DNA from: Dastarcus helophoroides
Lineage: Eukaryota; Arthropoda; Insecta; Coleoptera; Bothrideridae
DNA: 64,000 nt
Assembly (NCBI GenBank): GCA_028583605.1
Contig: CM053336.1
Coordinates: 24,475,004-24,539,003 of the forward strand
Direction: 5' to 3'
Shown here piece by piece: positions 1 to 10,736 of this stretch. A program made the position numbers and the translations under genes. Position 1 is the first letter of the stretch. The number at the start of each line of letters is the position of its first letter. A model generated the notes under the pieces. The model saw only the letters and a program-made list of their open reading frames with translations, was not told the DNA's origin and did no database searches.

Positions 1-1835
1 ACAGCACAGCCCCAATGCCGACGTTACTGGCATTAGTGTATAACACGAACTTCCCATTCTGCTGAGGATACGCCAAGATAGGGCTTGTACACAAGGCGGA
101 CTTCAATTTTCGGAAAGCGGTATCACAGTCTGGAGTCCAGATGTACGGCCTTCTTCCTTGCGTTAGTTGATGCAACGGCGCAGCGATGTTGGCGAAACCT
201 TTCACAAATCTTCTGTAATAGGTACACAGCCCCAAGAAACTCCTCAGTTCATGTTTGTCTTTGGGTCTTGGCCAGTCACGAATTGCTTGAGTCTTGCTGA
301 TATTTGTTTCAACTCCTGCGGCTGATACAGTGTGACCCAGAAATTCTACTTTCCTTTGGAACAAAGAGCACTTCTTTGGATTCAGCTTTAAGTTGGCTTG
401 CTTTAATCTGTCGAAAACTTCTTGAAGATTTTCCAAATGTTCTTGAAAGCTCTTGCCCATCACCATGACGTCATCAAGGTAAACCAAGCAGGTTTTCCAA
501 GTGAGTCCTCGAAGTACCAGTTCCATTAGACGTTCGAAAGTAGCCGGTGCGTTGCATAGTCCAAAAGGCCGTCTTTTCTTTGTCGTCGGGGTCTATGCTC
601 ACTTGCCAATATCCACTTTTCAAGTCCAAAGTTGAAAACCAGGTGGACCCAGACAAGGTCGTTAGGGTGTCATCAATTCTTGGCAAGGGGTAGCTGTCCT
701 TTTTAGTGACGTCGTTTAATTTCCGGTAGTCGACACAGAATCTTGTTGACCCGTCCTTCTTTGTAACCAAGACTACAGGGGAAGACCATGGACTATTGGA
801 CTCCTCGATGACTCCATCCTTCATCATCTTCTTAACCAGTCCCGCGACTTCCTCTTGCTTGGCCACCGGTAATCTTCTAGGGGGTTGACGAATAGGTGTT
901 GCATCGCCGGTGTTGATTTTGTGTCGAACTACGTCGGTCCTTCCTAGATTTCGGTCTCCATCGGTAAAAACGCCGTGGTTTTTCTTTAGAAATGACCTAG
1001 CCAGAACTACTTCTTCCTTGGACAAGTGTTTCAAGTCCACTTCCAACCTTACTTGCCCAATCTTCGTTTCCTGTACTGGCGCACAACTGTCTCCCAAGGA
1101 GCTTATTGAGGCTACCGGGGTACAGACTGCCAGAGTAGTACCCTTTTTGATTGAGCGTGCTGTTGGGAACACATTGGCAACTCTCACAGGTACCTTCTGA
1201 GATGCTTTAACCACGGATCTCGCCACTAGCAAATTCTTGGAAATGTCATAAGTCGGTTCCACTAATCCAACGCAGCAGCCCAAATCTCCTTCCATCACAG
1301 CCATAACCGTCTTCTCGCTGCTTCCCTGCACTACAGCTGTTTCGCAGGCAAACAGTGTTACCTCCTTTGGAGTGTCCTTTGATGTAGTCAGAACAAGCTC
1401 TTCATTTCCAATCTTTAAAATGTTCTGCGCTGGGTCGAAAGTAAAGCCATGTTGCCTGATTACGTCCATCCCCAGAATCAGTTCGTCTTCGATATCTGCG
1501 ACCACCACCCGATGCGAAATCCTTAGTTTTCCCAGACCAATCATGACATCTGCCTCTCCTATAATTGGCGCAGTATCTCCCGTAAATGTTCTGAGGACCA
1601 TTCTTTGCGACAGCACCCTCCTTCCTCCATCTACGCTGGCTGCAACTACTAAACTTTCCATGGTCCTTTTTATCTGTTTGATGGAAAGAGTTTTGGGGGC
1701 TCGTTGCTCGACACCAGCCAGTGAGTGCCCCTTCCCACTGGCTGATTTTAGTTTTCCTGCTGTGGGACTTGTCGACTTCTTGGGGCTGACCTGCAGTCCT
1801 TCTTGAAGTGCCCCGGTTTGCCACAGTTGTAACAT
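1..1835 (-). pseudogene. pol of the gypsy element: protease, RT, start of RNase H (defective)
   Basis: The longest open stretch is 1835-474. Residues about 85-155 are a retropepsin-like domain with the C-terminal ILGMDV motif, but the catalytic Asp-Ser/Thr-Gly segment expected upstream is absent: the chain passes from VDGGRR almost directly to LRTFTGD. RT follows with the conserved PLPRIDDTL and FSTLDLKSGYWQ stretches. After the DKEKTAF motif about a dozen residues are missing and the frame shifts, so the downstream part (including the YLDD catalytic box near 481-467) is in another frame. At the window edge the RNase H start reads TNAS instead of the usual TDAS (codon 34-32 is AAT), losing the first catalytic aspartate. 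Family identification is secure. Confidence 0.9.
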
Positions 1836-3039
1836 GTGCTTCTGTTGGATCTGCCTTTTAGGGTTCCTACCAGTTCTTGGATGCTCGCGTCCATTTTCTT
1901 TAGGCTAGCGCTTATGTTCGCGTTCATTCCCTTTACTTCCTTCGTGTTAGCACTCATACTCGCATTCATTTCTTTTATGTTAGCGCTCATGTTCGCGAGA
2001 TCAGTGTCATTCGCGGCCTCTTCGATGTCAGCTTTCCTAATTCTCCGTGACGCCCCTGGCTCTGAAACCTTGTAAGCGGCTTCAACCTCCAAGGCTCTAA
2101 TCAGTGCCTCCCTTGATGTTCGGACGTTCGACAAGCGTATCACTCTCTGGACTTCCGGGTCTCTTATTCCTTCTATGAAAATTCTAACTGCGTGAAGTTC
2201 CAGAAAATCGGTTGGTGCTGTTGGATAGGCAATATACGCCAGTCTTCTCACGTCAGCCTCGAATTCTTGCAGGGTTTCGCCAGGGTCTGCCTTCTTACTA
2301 GCAGCTGCGACTGGACAACTTGCTGCAAATGGTGGTCCCCAAATCTTAGCTCTAAAGCCCTAACTAGATCTTCATAATTGGCTTGTTCTTGATCCGATAG
2401 AGTTCGGAGTAATTCCAGAGCATCTCCGCGCATGGATACCACTAATGAGGTTGCCTTTGCTTCTTCCGTCCACTGATTGACCTTAGCAGCAGCTTCGAAC
2501 TGTTTTCTGTAGGTGTGGAAGGATGTTTTTCCGTCATAGGTCGGAGGTTTTACCTTTTGGGAAGAACTAGCAGGTACACTTTCGGATTCATGTTGTGTGC
2601 TTTGTCCACTTAGCAACTTTTTCATGTTATTTTTTATGTTGCTGATCTCCCTCTTTGTTGCATTTTCCAAATCAAGAAGCTTGCTGTTGAATTCTTCTTT
2701 GACTTCGTCAATCTCCTCTTGCATTTCTTCTCTCATTCCTTTAATTTGTTCTTTCACTTCTTCTTTCATTTTTGTAACGTCGGCTCCCATTTTTTCGGTT
2801 ATATTTGCTAACAGACTGTGTGACTCTTGTTTATCTGCATTCCTTTTCTGATCTTCTTCTTGTTTTTCTTGTCGTCTTCGTTCTTCATCTTGTCGTCTTC
2901 GTTCTTCTTCCTGCTCTTTTTCTTGTCGTCTTCGTTCTTCGTCTTGTCATCTTCTTTCTTCCTCCTGTTCTTTTTCTTGCCGTCTTTGTTCTGCTTGGTC
3001 TTTAAACATTGCTAATAACGCTTGCATTTGTTGTTCCAT
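1748..3039 (-). pseudogene. gag of the gypsy element (nonsense codon and frameshift)
   Basis: The most upstream in-frame ATG is at 3039. The N-terminal part is a highly charged Arg/Glu/Gln-rich repeat with predicted coiled-coil character, interrupted by an in-frame TGA at 2949-2947 that looks like a CGA-to-TGA change. After the second ATG (2790) the frame stays open to 2248, but a single-base shift between about 2310 and 2290 moves the continuing gag into the frame read 2251-1748. That part ends with a CCHC zinc knuckle (CYNCGKPGHFKKDC) near 1840-1800, which binds RNA during packaging. The pol frame is offset by -1 relative to the end of gag, as expected if pol was made by programmed -1 frameshifting. 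Confidence 0.88.
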
Positions 3040-3203
3040 TTTGGCCGATTTTAATCTCGTATCCATAAAGCGTATCTGAATGTTCAAGATTTTACTTGAC
3101 GCGCCTCGTATAACTATTTAACAGTTTAAAACGTCCGAGATAAAGCCAATTACGGCACCTGGCACGAATTTTTTTCGAGTAATAAAGCACAATCCACGAA
3201 TAA

Positions 3204-3220
3204 TCCCACTTCTGACACCA
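3204..3220 (-). other. tRNA primer-binding site candidate
   Basis: The minus-strand sequence TGGTGTCAGAAGTGGGA lies 2 nt inside the 5' LTR. A leading TGG pairs with the CCA end of a tRNA, as expected of a PBS. I have not assigned the tRNA; matching the 17-mer to insect tRNA 3' ends would settle it. Confidence 0.6.
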
Positions 3221-3222
3221 GA

Positions 3223-3572
3223 TGTTACGGGCTTATCGGTTCGATTGATTACACTTATCGAATAAGACCCACTTTATTACTGAACTCAACAATTTACAAT
3301 TAACTCACTTCTACTAACTCACTAATTGCACTGATTCTAACTGACTGACTCGAGGGAAAACTGACCGCCTTTTTATAGTTTCGGCCCGCGTCTTCCAGAA
3401 TTTTCGGCAGATAAGGCTTATCGAATGCCGAAATTTCTGGAACGCTTATCTGCCGTTTGTTTCGTTATCGCGGCCGCTTTCCCCTTATCAGAACCTTCTA
3501 GAAACTTTTTTTATTTACTAAATTCTACAATTCTATTCTAAATCCTATTTCATCTATTTACATTGCGTTACA
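3223..3572 (-). repeat. 5' LTR of the gypsy element (350 bp)
   Basis: On the minus strand it begins TGTAACGC and ends CCGTAACA, the usual TG...CA LTR ends with a short imperfect inverted repeat. A 2-bp spacer and a TGG-starting primer-binding site follow directly. The partner LTR is off the window, so pairwise LTR divergence cannot be measured here. Confidence 0.82.
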
Positions 3573-3764
3573 ATATTTTCTTGTGCGGACTCAGAGATCA
3601 TATCTCAAATTTCTATGTTAGAAAATAAATTACGTCTTAATTTTTGGAATTTTCTTTATTGAGAATTTCAGAATTTAAGTAATAATATTATCAGCAAAGT
3701 AATATTTGACATAAATTGGCTTTAAGGGTGTCTTATGATTACTTTCCTATCATTCTACAGAACA

Positions 3765-4130
3765 AAAATGACTCTAGGGGTAAATCACATTTTCCAATAC
3801 TTTTTTTTGTAAAATCCGAGACAGGTCAATTTTATTTTTTAATTTTCTTAATGACATTGCCAAATTCCATAAAATTCAAAGATTTAAAAGTTGGTATAAA
3901 AGAATATCTTAAAATAATCATTGTAGGAATAAAATTGGAAACATATGTTGTATTTAAGTTTCCAGATAACTGTACAGAAAAAATTAACTCAAGGGGTAAA
4001 TCACCCCTTTCAAGGATTTTTTTTTGCAAAACCTCGAGGCAGGTCAATATTATTTTTTAATTTTCTTAATAAAATTGTTAGATTTGATAAAATTCAGTTG
4101 TTCAAAAGTTGATATATAAGAAAAAAATTA
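3765..4130. repeat. Two diverged tandem units, period about 216 bp
   Basis: The unit starting near 3765 (AGGGGTAAATCAC then a T run and GAGACAGGTCAAT) recurs near 3981 (AAGGGGTAAATCACC then GAGGCAGGTCAAT). A third GGGG...CACC-type core occurs at 4290-4312. The plan resembles the units inside family A and repeat E, so this may be a decayed arm of such an element. The open frames here are T-rich chance frames. Confidence 0.6.
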
Positions 4131-4690
4131 AACACACCACCATAAGAATTAGGGGTTGCAACTTTTTAACATATATAATATGTTTCTAGGAGCACTTTTT
4201 TATGAGAATTAACAGAGCGTTTGTTTTATCAAAAAATTCTAATTAAATTTTGAGTTATTAAAGAAAAACTGTTTTTGGGGTTAATTTTAAGGGGTGGTTT
4301 CACCACTTAAATCGCCAAGTTAGCATTTAAAAAAAAAAAAAAAGTTCAATATTTTTTTATGTATTATAACATATCACAAAATGAAAAAATCGTTGGGGTA
4401 CACCTCGGGTACTTTCCTTGTCAGTATTTAACTATAAATACTCTAAACTACCGACAGATTATTGAGTTATGCATTTGTCGTTTTACAATGATTCTCTTAT
4501 TTCTAATAATATTTATAATGTAATTTTCTGCAATTTGGAGTAATACATGTTATAGCTTCGTTACCCAAAGCTCTTCATATATTAAGTAACATGTTCAAAA
4601 TCTTTCAAAGTTGGAGTCGAACGTAATATAAAATTAAAAAATATAAATTAAATTGTAAAGCAAAAAGGGAAGTCTATAGCTTAATATGTC
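4131..4690. other. AT-rich intergenic DNA, nothing recognised
   Basis: Apart from a GGGGTGGTTTCACC core at 4290-4312 and an A-run, no coding, RNA or transposon signal is visible. Confidence 0.5.
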
Positions 4691-4852
4691 ATTGAACGTC
4701 CCTGCTCATAAATGGTGACTTTTCAAAAATGTCATGAAGTCTAATGTATTTTGTACCTGTTTCAGTTAGTTGAAGTTCTGCGTTAGTGAGTTAGTCATTG
4801 TATAATGTTTAGGGTAAACAAATTAACAAGTAATAATTAATGGATCGTCAGA

Positions 4853-4858
4853 TTTATT
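4853..4858 (-). terminator. Polyadenylation signal AATAAA, peptide gene 1
   Basis: AATAAA lies about 30 nt after the stop in a segment (AAAATAAATCTGACGAT) conserved in the paralogue. Confidence 0.65.
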
Positions 4859-4888
4859 TTCGGCTTTAAATGAGCAATTCACCCCATT

Positions 4889-5145
4889 CTAACCAACCAA
4901 AAACTGACAAAATCCATGATAACAAGTAAGGACACCGTCAGGACAACCAGCTGGCCATTTGGAAAAGTCGCACGCCTTATTGTCGTGATCGAAACCTACC
5001 GTTTTATTTAAATTATAAACTAAATAAGCAAAAACATTAAAACCAACTTACTCTTTGCCACAGGAACTGTAGGAGAAGGATGAGTTCGTAAAAATTGGAC
5101 TAGATAGAAAGAATATATACTAAACCAAAGGATGAATTTGCTCAT
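4889..5145 (-). CDS. Small secreted four-cysteine peptide, copy 1 (two exons)
   Basis: Exon 1 is 5145-5052, the intron 5051-4996 (56 bp, GTAAG...TAG), exon 2 4995-4889 ending in TAG; the spliced product has 66 residues. The start is the ATG after GCATC, conserved in the paralogue at 22962. Residues 1-20 are hydrophobic and aromatic (MSKFILWFSIYSFYLVQFL), as in a signal peptide, and a THPSPTVP stretch follows. The mature part has four cysteines spaced C-x8-C-x6-C-x4-C after a KACDFSKW motif, so two disulfides are likely. I recognise no family. Conserved splice sites, frame, stop and AATAAA in two diverged copies argue that it is a real gene. A role as an extracellular effector (antimicrobial, venom-like or signalling) is inference only. 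Confidence 0.8.
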
Positions 5146-5162
5146 GATGCTCACAAAGCTTC

Positions 5163-5198
5163 AACTGAATTGAAATGTAACTGATATTGCGAAAACCC
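5163..5198 (-). promoter_or_regulatory. Core promoter of peptide gene 1: initiator and kappaB-like box
   Basis: An arthropod-type initiator TCAGTT lies at 5168-5163, about 18 bp before the ATG. Upstream, at 5198-5189, is GGGTTTTCGC. Both positions and the flanking TGTGGGTTTTC are conserved in the paralogue, where the box reads GGGTTTTCC, a form that fits NF-kappaB/Rel sites. No clear TATA box is seen. Function is inferred. Confidence 0.45.
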
Positions 5199-5357
5199 AC
5201 ATAGAAAGAAATTTATTACCATTAATAATTGTTCAGAAAATGACAATGCCCAATTACTACAATTTGTTTGGCCATAAAACCGAAGGACTACTGTTGTTTT
5301 ATATTTAAAAAGTCAACTATATCAAATTTCACAGGTCTCTTGAGAAGAGGCTGACTA

Positions 5358-7990
5358 ATAAGGAAAGGTCGCGAAGTGTCCGGCGCCGATTTTGCTAATT
5401 TTTTGATATGTTTTAAAGGACCAAAATCTAAGAGACACGTATTTTTTTTTATCGGCTGATAAACGGTTTTAAGGGTAGCTTTACCCCCTCAAAGTTGAGG
5501 CAAAAAATGCAAATTTTGCTGTTTCTCGAATACCACAAATGATATTCGAGTCGTTTCTTTTTCCAAAAGTTTTGCTTTGACGAGAAATAAAAGATAAAAA
5601 TTTTTTCAAAATGTTCCCACCCCCCTCATGGGGGCAAACTACCCCATTTAGAAGTTTTTTAATCATAAAAATGGTAATAACGTCAGCAAAATTTTGAAAA
5701 AAATATATGTTATTTTATATACCAAAACTAATTTTACCTGTTTTTGGATTTTGTCGGGGGGTAAACACCGCTTATACGAATACGTATATGATAGGATGTA
5801 TTTTTGTGATTTTTGTTTTCTTTTTTTTCTGAAGCGAAGTATTTCGACGAGAAACTAAATAAATAATTTTTTAAGATTTTTTTCGGTGACCCCTCATCCC
5901 TACCCTCCACCCTTCCCTTATAGGAGGCTGAGCTACCTACTTAAAAAACTGGAAAATTCGAGATTATTATGATCCCTCTACTATCTATATACACCAAAAG
6001 AAAGGTTTACCAAATTTTTTTAACCCCACCCCTCCTGATAGGGGTAAATTACCCCTTATGAAATTTTTAATTAACAAGAAAATAGTCATTATAACAGCTA
6101 AATTTTGAAAAATAAACGTTATTTTATACATCAAAATTAATTTTACTTTTATTTGGGTTTTGGTGAAGGAAAATATTTTAGGGGTAAACACCCTTTAGGG
6201 CAAACACGTATATAATAGGATATATTTCTATGATTTTTAATTCGTTTTTTATCTGAAATGAAGTATTTCAACGAGGTATTGGAAAATTAATTTTTTTGAA
6301 CTTTTCCAGTCACCTCTCTTCCCCTCTCTCCACCTTATCTTACCAGAGGGTGAGTCATCTACTTAAAAAATCGGAAAATTCGAGATCATTACGATCTCTT
6401 TTTATACACCGAAAAAAATTCTAAACTTTTGCACCTTCGTAAGGGGGTAAACTACTCCTTTCTGAGGTTTTTAAGTATTCAAAAAATTGTCATTATAACA
6501 GCAAAATTTTGAAAGAAGAAAAACGCTATATTTTATATACCAAAACTTATTTTATTGAATTTTTTTGGGGTTTGTCGAAGAAAAATTTTTGGGGGTAAAT
6601 ACCGTTTAGAGCAAATACGTATATAAAATATCTAAATAAAAACTGCGGGCAGTTGTCTGAACTTTATAAAAATTTAGACGTTTTGTATATTAGATATACC
6701 TACACGAGAAATATGGGAATTTACCAAGACATTTAAGTGTATATTATTATGGGGGTAAAGATATTCGTTTCTTTTTTTCCTGGAACGAAATATTTCAACA
6801 AGAAACAATAAAAATAATTTTTCCGAATTTTTCCAGCCACACCTCGCGTCCTATTTCTATCAGAAGAATAAGTCACCTGGGATGGGAAATGCAAAAATTT
6901 AAAACTTTTCTAAACTCTGTTTTGTGGTATCTAGAGAAAGCAATGATCTCGAATTTCCAGTTTTTCAAGTAGATAGCTAACTGGCTCATTCTACTGGTAT
7001 GCCAACACGAAGGGTGGGAACGGTAGAACCCAAATTTAAAAATAATATTTTTCTACCCTCTTTAAAATACTTCGTTTCAAAAATAACGAACCGAAAATTA
7101 TACAAATATATCTTCTATTATATATAAATATTTGCGTTAAAGGGTGTTCACCCCCAAAATATTTTCCTTCACCCAAACCCAAATACAGGTAAAATTAATT
7201 TTGATGTATAAAATAACATTTATTTTTCAAAATTGAGCTGATTTAATGACTATTTCCTTGTTAATTAAAAATCTCATAAGGGGGTAATTTACTCCTATCA
7301 GGAGGGATGGGGGTAAAAAAATTTGGTAAACTTTTTTTCGGTGTATATAGATAGTAGATGGATCATAATAATCTCGAATTTTCCAGTTTTTTAAGTAGGT
7401 AGCTCAGCCTCCTATAAGGGAAGGGTGGAGGGTGGAGAGGAGGGGTCACCGAAAAATTCCTAAAAAACTATTTTATTAGTTTCTCGTCGAAATACTTCGC
7501 TTCAGAAAAAAAATAAAACAAAAATCATAAAAATACATCCTATCATATACGTATTCGTGTAAGTGGTGTTTACCCCCCAAAAAATTTTTTTTCGACAAAA
7601 TCCAAAAACAGGTAAAATTAGTTTTAGTATATAAAATAACATATATTTTTTTCAAAATTTTGCTGACGTAATTACCATTTTTATGATTGAAAAACTTCTA
7701 AATGGGGTAGTTTGCCCCCATGAGGGGGGGGAGGGGAAATTTTGAAAATTTTTTTTCTTTTATTTCTCGTCAAAACAAAACTTTTGAAAAAAGAAACGAC
7801 TCGAATATCATTTTTGGTATGTGAGAAACAGCAAAATCTGCATTTTTTGCCCCAACTTTGAGGGGGTAAAACTACCCTTAAAACCGTTTATCAGCCGATA
7901 AAAAAAAATACGTGTCTCTTAGATTTTGGTTCTCTAAAACATATCCAAAAATTAGCAAAATCGGCGCCGGACACTTCGCGACCTTTCCTT
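5358..7990. mobile_element. Family A foldback element: 2.6 kb palindrome with internal tandem units
   Basis: The ends are inverted copies (AAGGAAAGGTCGCGAAG at 5360 and its complement ending at 7990). The arms run inward for about 1.04 kb each (5360-6400 and 6950-7990), leaving about 550 bp between. Each arm is built of units of about 405 bp, seen by the recurring core of C/G runs around GGGGTAAAYTACCCC at 5631, 6041 and 6445. No coding frame is convincing. Comparison with the empty paralogous site (22735-22746) shows insertion into CTGACTAAGTAC with duplication of TA or TAA. The general plan is that of Foldback-type DNA elements; the superfamily is not determined. Confidence 0.88.
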
Positions 7991-8045
7991 GTAAGTACAA
8001 ATTTGATATGGGTTAGAATGCATCAAAATAGACTATTTTTCTAAT

Positions 8046-9496
8046 ATTTACTTATTTGAGATTAGGCTGCCTTAGTTTGAAAATTTATGTCACAGTTAGC
8101 AAAAATTTCCACATGAAAATCCTAATAATGATTTAAAATTGAAATTTTTGATACACCAGGGAAATGTTATATGAGGTTTGCTCCAATCGAACATCAAACT
8201 AGTGTGCAACCGTCCGGCGCAGGTGAATTCAAAATTTACCATTTCAACCAAGTGCAAACTTCAACCAAACTGGCAATCCGGTGTTCCAACAGTGCTCTAA
8301 CAAGTAAACAACATAAAAGAACGATCAATTTTACAAAGAAAAGGTACTCTTGTTTAAGTCGTCTAAAGCCAACGATTTTTAATATATTTTCATTTAAAAG
8401 TTTCAATGTATTTCTTTATGATTTTTGAATATTAAATTTACAGCACCAAAACTTTCTCAATTATTGAGACGTTTCAGAATAAAATTTAAGCTTTGAAGGC
8501 CGTGTATCTCTTAAACCAGTCACATTAGTATAAGCCATGTTGAGCTCAATCGTAATATTTTAATGTCTAGTATCTCCCGTTTTACATTGGCCCATTCTTT
8601 CTGATGCACCCTATATTTATTAGTTTATGGGGAATTTCAAAAGAACCCTAGCAGAGCAGGTGAATATTCTTTGAGATACCCAGAAAATATTATTCGAAAT
8701 TTAAAAATATTTAATAGATTTGTCTCCAAAAGCTGTTTGATTAAATCGTACCAATTGCGCATTTTTAATAATACATTTTTTACCATGAATTTGCTTATAA
8801 CTTTTGAACGGAAAAAGATACCGATTTTTTATATTTTCAAAATTTGTTTAGAAAAATTAGTTCTTTTTAAATGTAGAAAAATATAGGTTTGTATCTGAAG
8901 AAAAAAATTCAATGACGTAATTACTTTGGTTTCCAAATCTGGAAAAATATGCAGATTTAGCTTAAAATAGACCTTATTCAATCCAGTATAAGAATCTTTT
9001 TTCAGATTTCATACATCGTCTTTGCTTTTCTTATAAAAGCGCCGAGACATCGAGTTTCGCTCACCCTGTACTGACAGTTGGAAACATAAGTAATCGAAAG
9101 CAGTAAGTAAGCGGTATCTAATTTCTCAGCTTTTATTTGTCAAAACGATTGTCAAATGTTTCGATCTTGTCGAGGGCAAATGTAAATTTTGTTGTTAAGT
9201 TCTGATTTCTGTTTTTCATCCACTATATTTGATCAAAAATAACAAAAATAAATTTCGTGGAGGGATTTATATGTAATGAAGATTTATTTTCGTCTCTTTC
9301 GAATGAGACTGAGGACGAAGACCAGGGGTTTTCCGAGAAGTCCCAACGTGCCTTCCAACGTGGTAAAATCCCAAACCAGTCGGAGTTTAATACGGAGTGT
9401 ACGCATGCGTACGAATTAGTTCATGAATTAATCGGAAACTAATCAGAAATGTTCGGTTGGAACAAACCTATTGATGTTATACATTACAGAAATATA
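8046..9496. other. Intergenic DNA, no gene recognised
   Basis: It contains short transposon-like scraps (GATGCACCCTATATTT near 8605, CTCACCCTGTA near 9061). An open stretch at 9257-9442 has protein-like composition but no ATG and no recognisable motif. Nothing else is supported. Confidence 0.5.
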
Positions 9497-10370
9497 CAGG
9501 GTAAATCATTAATAATACCATGTCGCTACTACAATTATGTTGATAACAACAATCTTTTTAGTACAAAGGTACACTACCACAGGGCGCACATTCTAAAATT
9601 ACATTTTACTGTTCAGGATCAATGTATACAGAGTGATGCAGTAAAGTTGAATTTTTTCAGGATAACACTATATATTTTTATATATTTGAATATTACACAA
9701 AGTGGCGACTAAAATGACATCAAACAGTAGGGGTCTGAGATTAATGGCTTTTAAGGTAATTAGAAAAATCATGAAAATTAAGGCTAATTTGAAAGCTCGT
9801 TTGCAAGACCGGAATAAATGAAATCATTTTATTTTTAGTGTACATTACTATACTATACCCCTTTCTTGGAAAAAATTAAAATGTTATTTAAATAATATTT
9901 GTTATTTTGCAGGATGATGATTAAAGGTAAAATTATAGTTTTCCCAAAAAATTAAATATTACACCGTGTATATTATTTTCCATTCATTAGGCAACAACTA
10001 AGCTTTGTTCTAATTTGAAAATTTGTAGGTCTAGGTTCTAATAGTTACAGAGTTATTTAATTTTTAATTTGAAAAATAAAAAAAATCGATCTTTGAATAT
10101 TTTAAATATTTCTCTGAATGAATTTTTGGAAATTTATTTCCTAATAGAAAAAAAGAACACTAATAAGTAAACTGTTTACCGCATAATTTCGAAAAAAGTT
10201 TACAAAACCAGAAATTCGACATGTCTCGTCCCCACTTCGATTTTAACAATCCAAGGTAAAATATACAACTGTTTTGATCCCACTTTAACTTAATGAAGCC
10301 ACAGTGTAGGTTTAACATATTTTCTTTTTGAAAATAAGTCCCATAATACTTTTTTATGATACAAGTGTTA
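9497..10370 (+). mobile_element. Family C foldback, one arm
   Basis: It begins CAGGGTAAATCATTAATA after TA, like the family C terminus at 24598, and tracks the left arm of that element: ACACATTCTAAAATTA-type module, AATAGGGGTCTG-type module, and the AAATTCGAC...GGTAAAATA module near 10215-10265. Homology fades near 10370, so the second arm is missing or replaced. Confidence 0.7.
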
Positions 10371-10728
10371 AAAGTGACATTTTATTTTGTGAGTGCGTAG
10401 CGAGTGGAGCAACCCCACGGACAAAATAAAATCCACTGTTAGCAAGCATACAATATTCTTGTAAAACTGTTAAATTAAAAAAAACTGTTGTTTTGGGGTT
10501 GACTTTCTGATCTATCACTTATCAATCATTTGTGTGACGGATTTTATATCTACAAATTATATGTGACAATAAAGTCAGGTACTGGATAAGGGTAACTAAG
10601 TAAAACAATTGTAAGTTGTTTATTGTTTGGGAGCAACTGCAACTGAATCTGTTGTAATAGATTGTAAATTTTGTGATAAATAAACATTCCTTTTGAAAAA
10701 AAGAGTAGAATTTAAAGCAATTTTATTA
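10371..10728. other. AT-rich spacer with a short hairpin
   Basis: TTTATTTTGT (10380-10390) faces ACAAAATAAA (10422-10431), giving a 10-bp stem with a GC-rich loop. Nothing coding is seen. Confidence 0.4.
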
Positions 10729-10736
10729 TTCTACCA

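Larger units (their letters stand above)
1..3572 (-). mobile_element. Ty3/gypsy LTR retrotransposon, 5' part (truncated by window edge)
   Basis: Read on the minus strand the order is 5' LTR (3572-3223), primer-binding site, gag, protease, reverse transcriptase and the start of RNase H; the window ends inside RNase H, so integrase and the 3' LTR lie outside. The order RT then RNase H, the gag zinc knuckle, and gag-pol overlap in a -1 frame relation identify a Ty3/gypsy element. Stops, frameshifts and deletions in every domain show this copy is dead. Confidence 0.93.
4690..5357 (-). repeat. Segmental duplication copy 1 (continues at 7991-8045 beyond family A)
   Basis: This block, read on the minus strand, aligns along its length with 22640-23440 on the plus strand: 5' flank, both exons, the intron, 3' UTR and downstream DNA. 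The 5' flank is interrupted by the family A element and resumes at about 7991 with TAAGTACAAATTTGATATGG, which is contiguous in the other copy. Both copies fade into unrelated DNA beyond the limits given. Confidence 0.85.

Noticed and set aside
1372..1806. Plus-strand frame of 144 codons across gypsy pol
   Set aside because: Antisense shadow of the identified protease region.
5481..6191. Two minus-strand open frames in the family A arm
   Set aside because: They fall in tandem-unit palindromic DNA, differ between units, and have T/A-driven composition.
9257..9442. 61-codon open stretch NEDLFSSLSNETEDEDQGF
   Set aside because: It has no ATG in frame and no splice or domain support; kept only as part of an unassigned intergenic entry.
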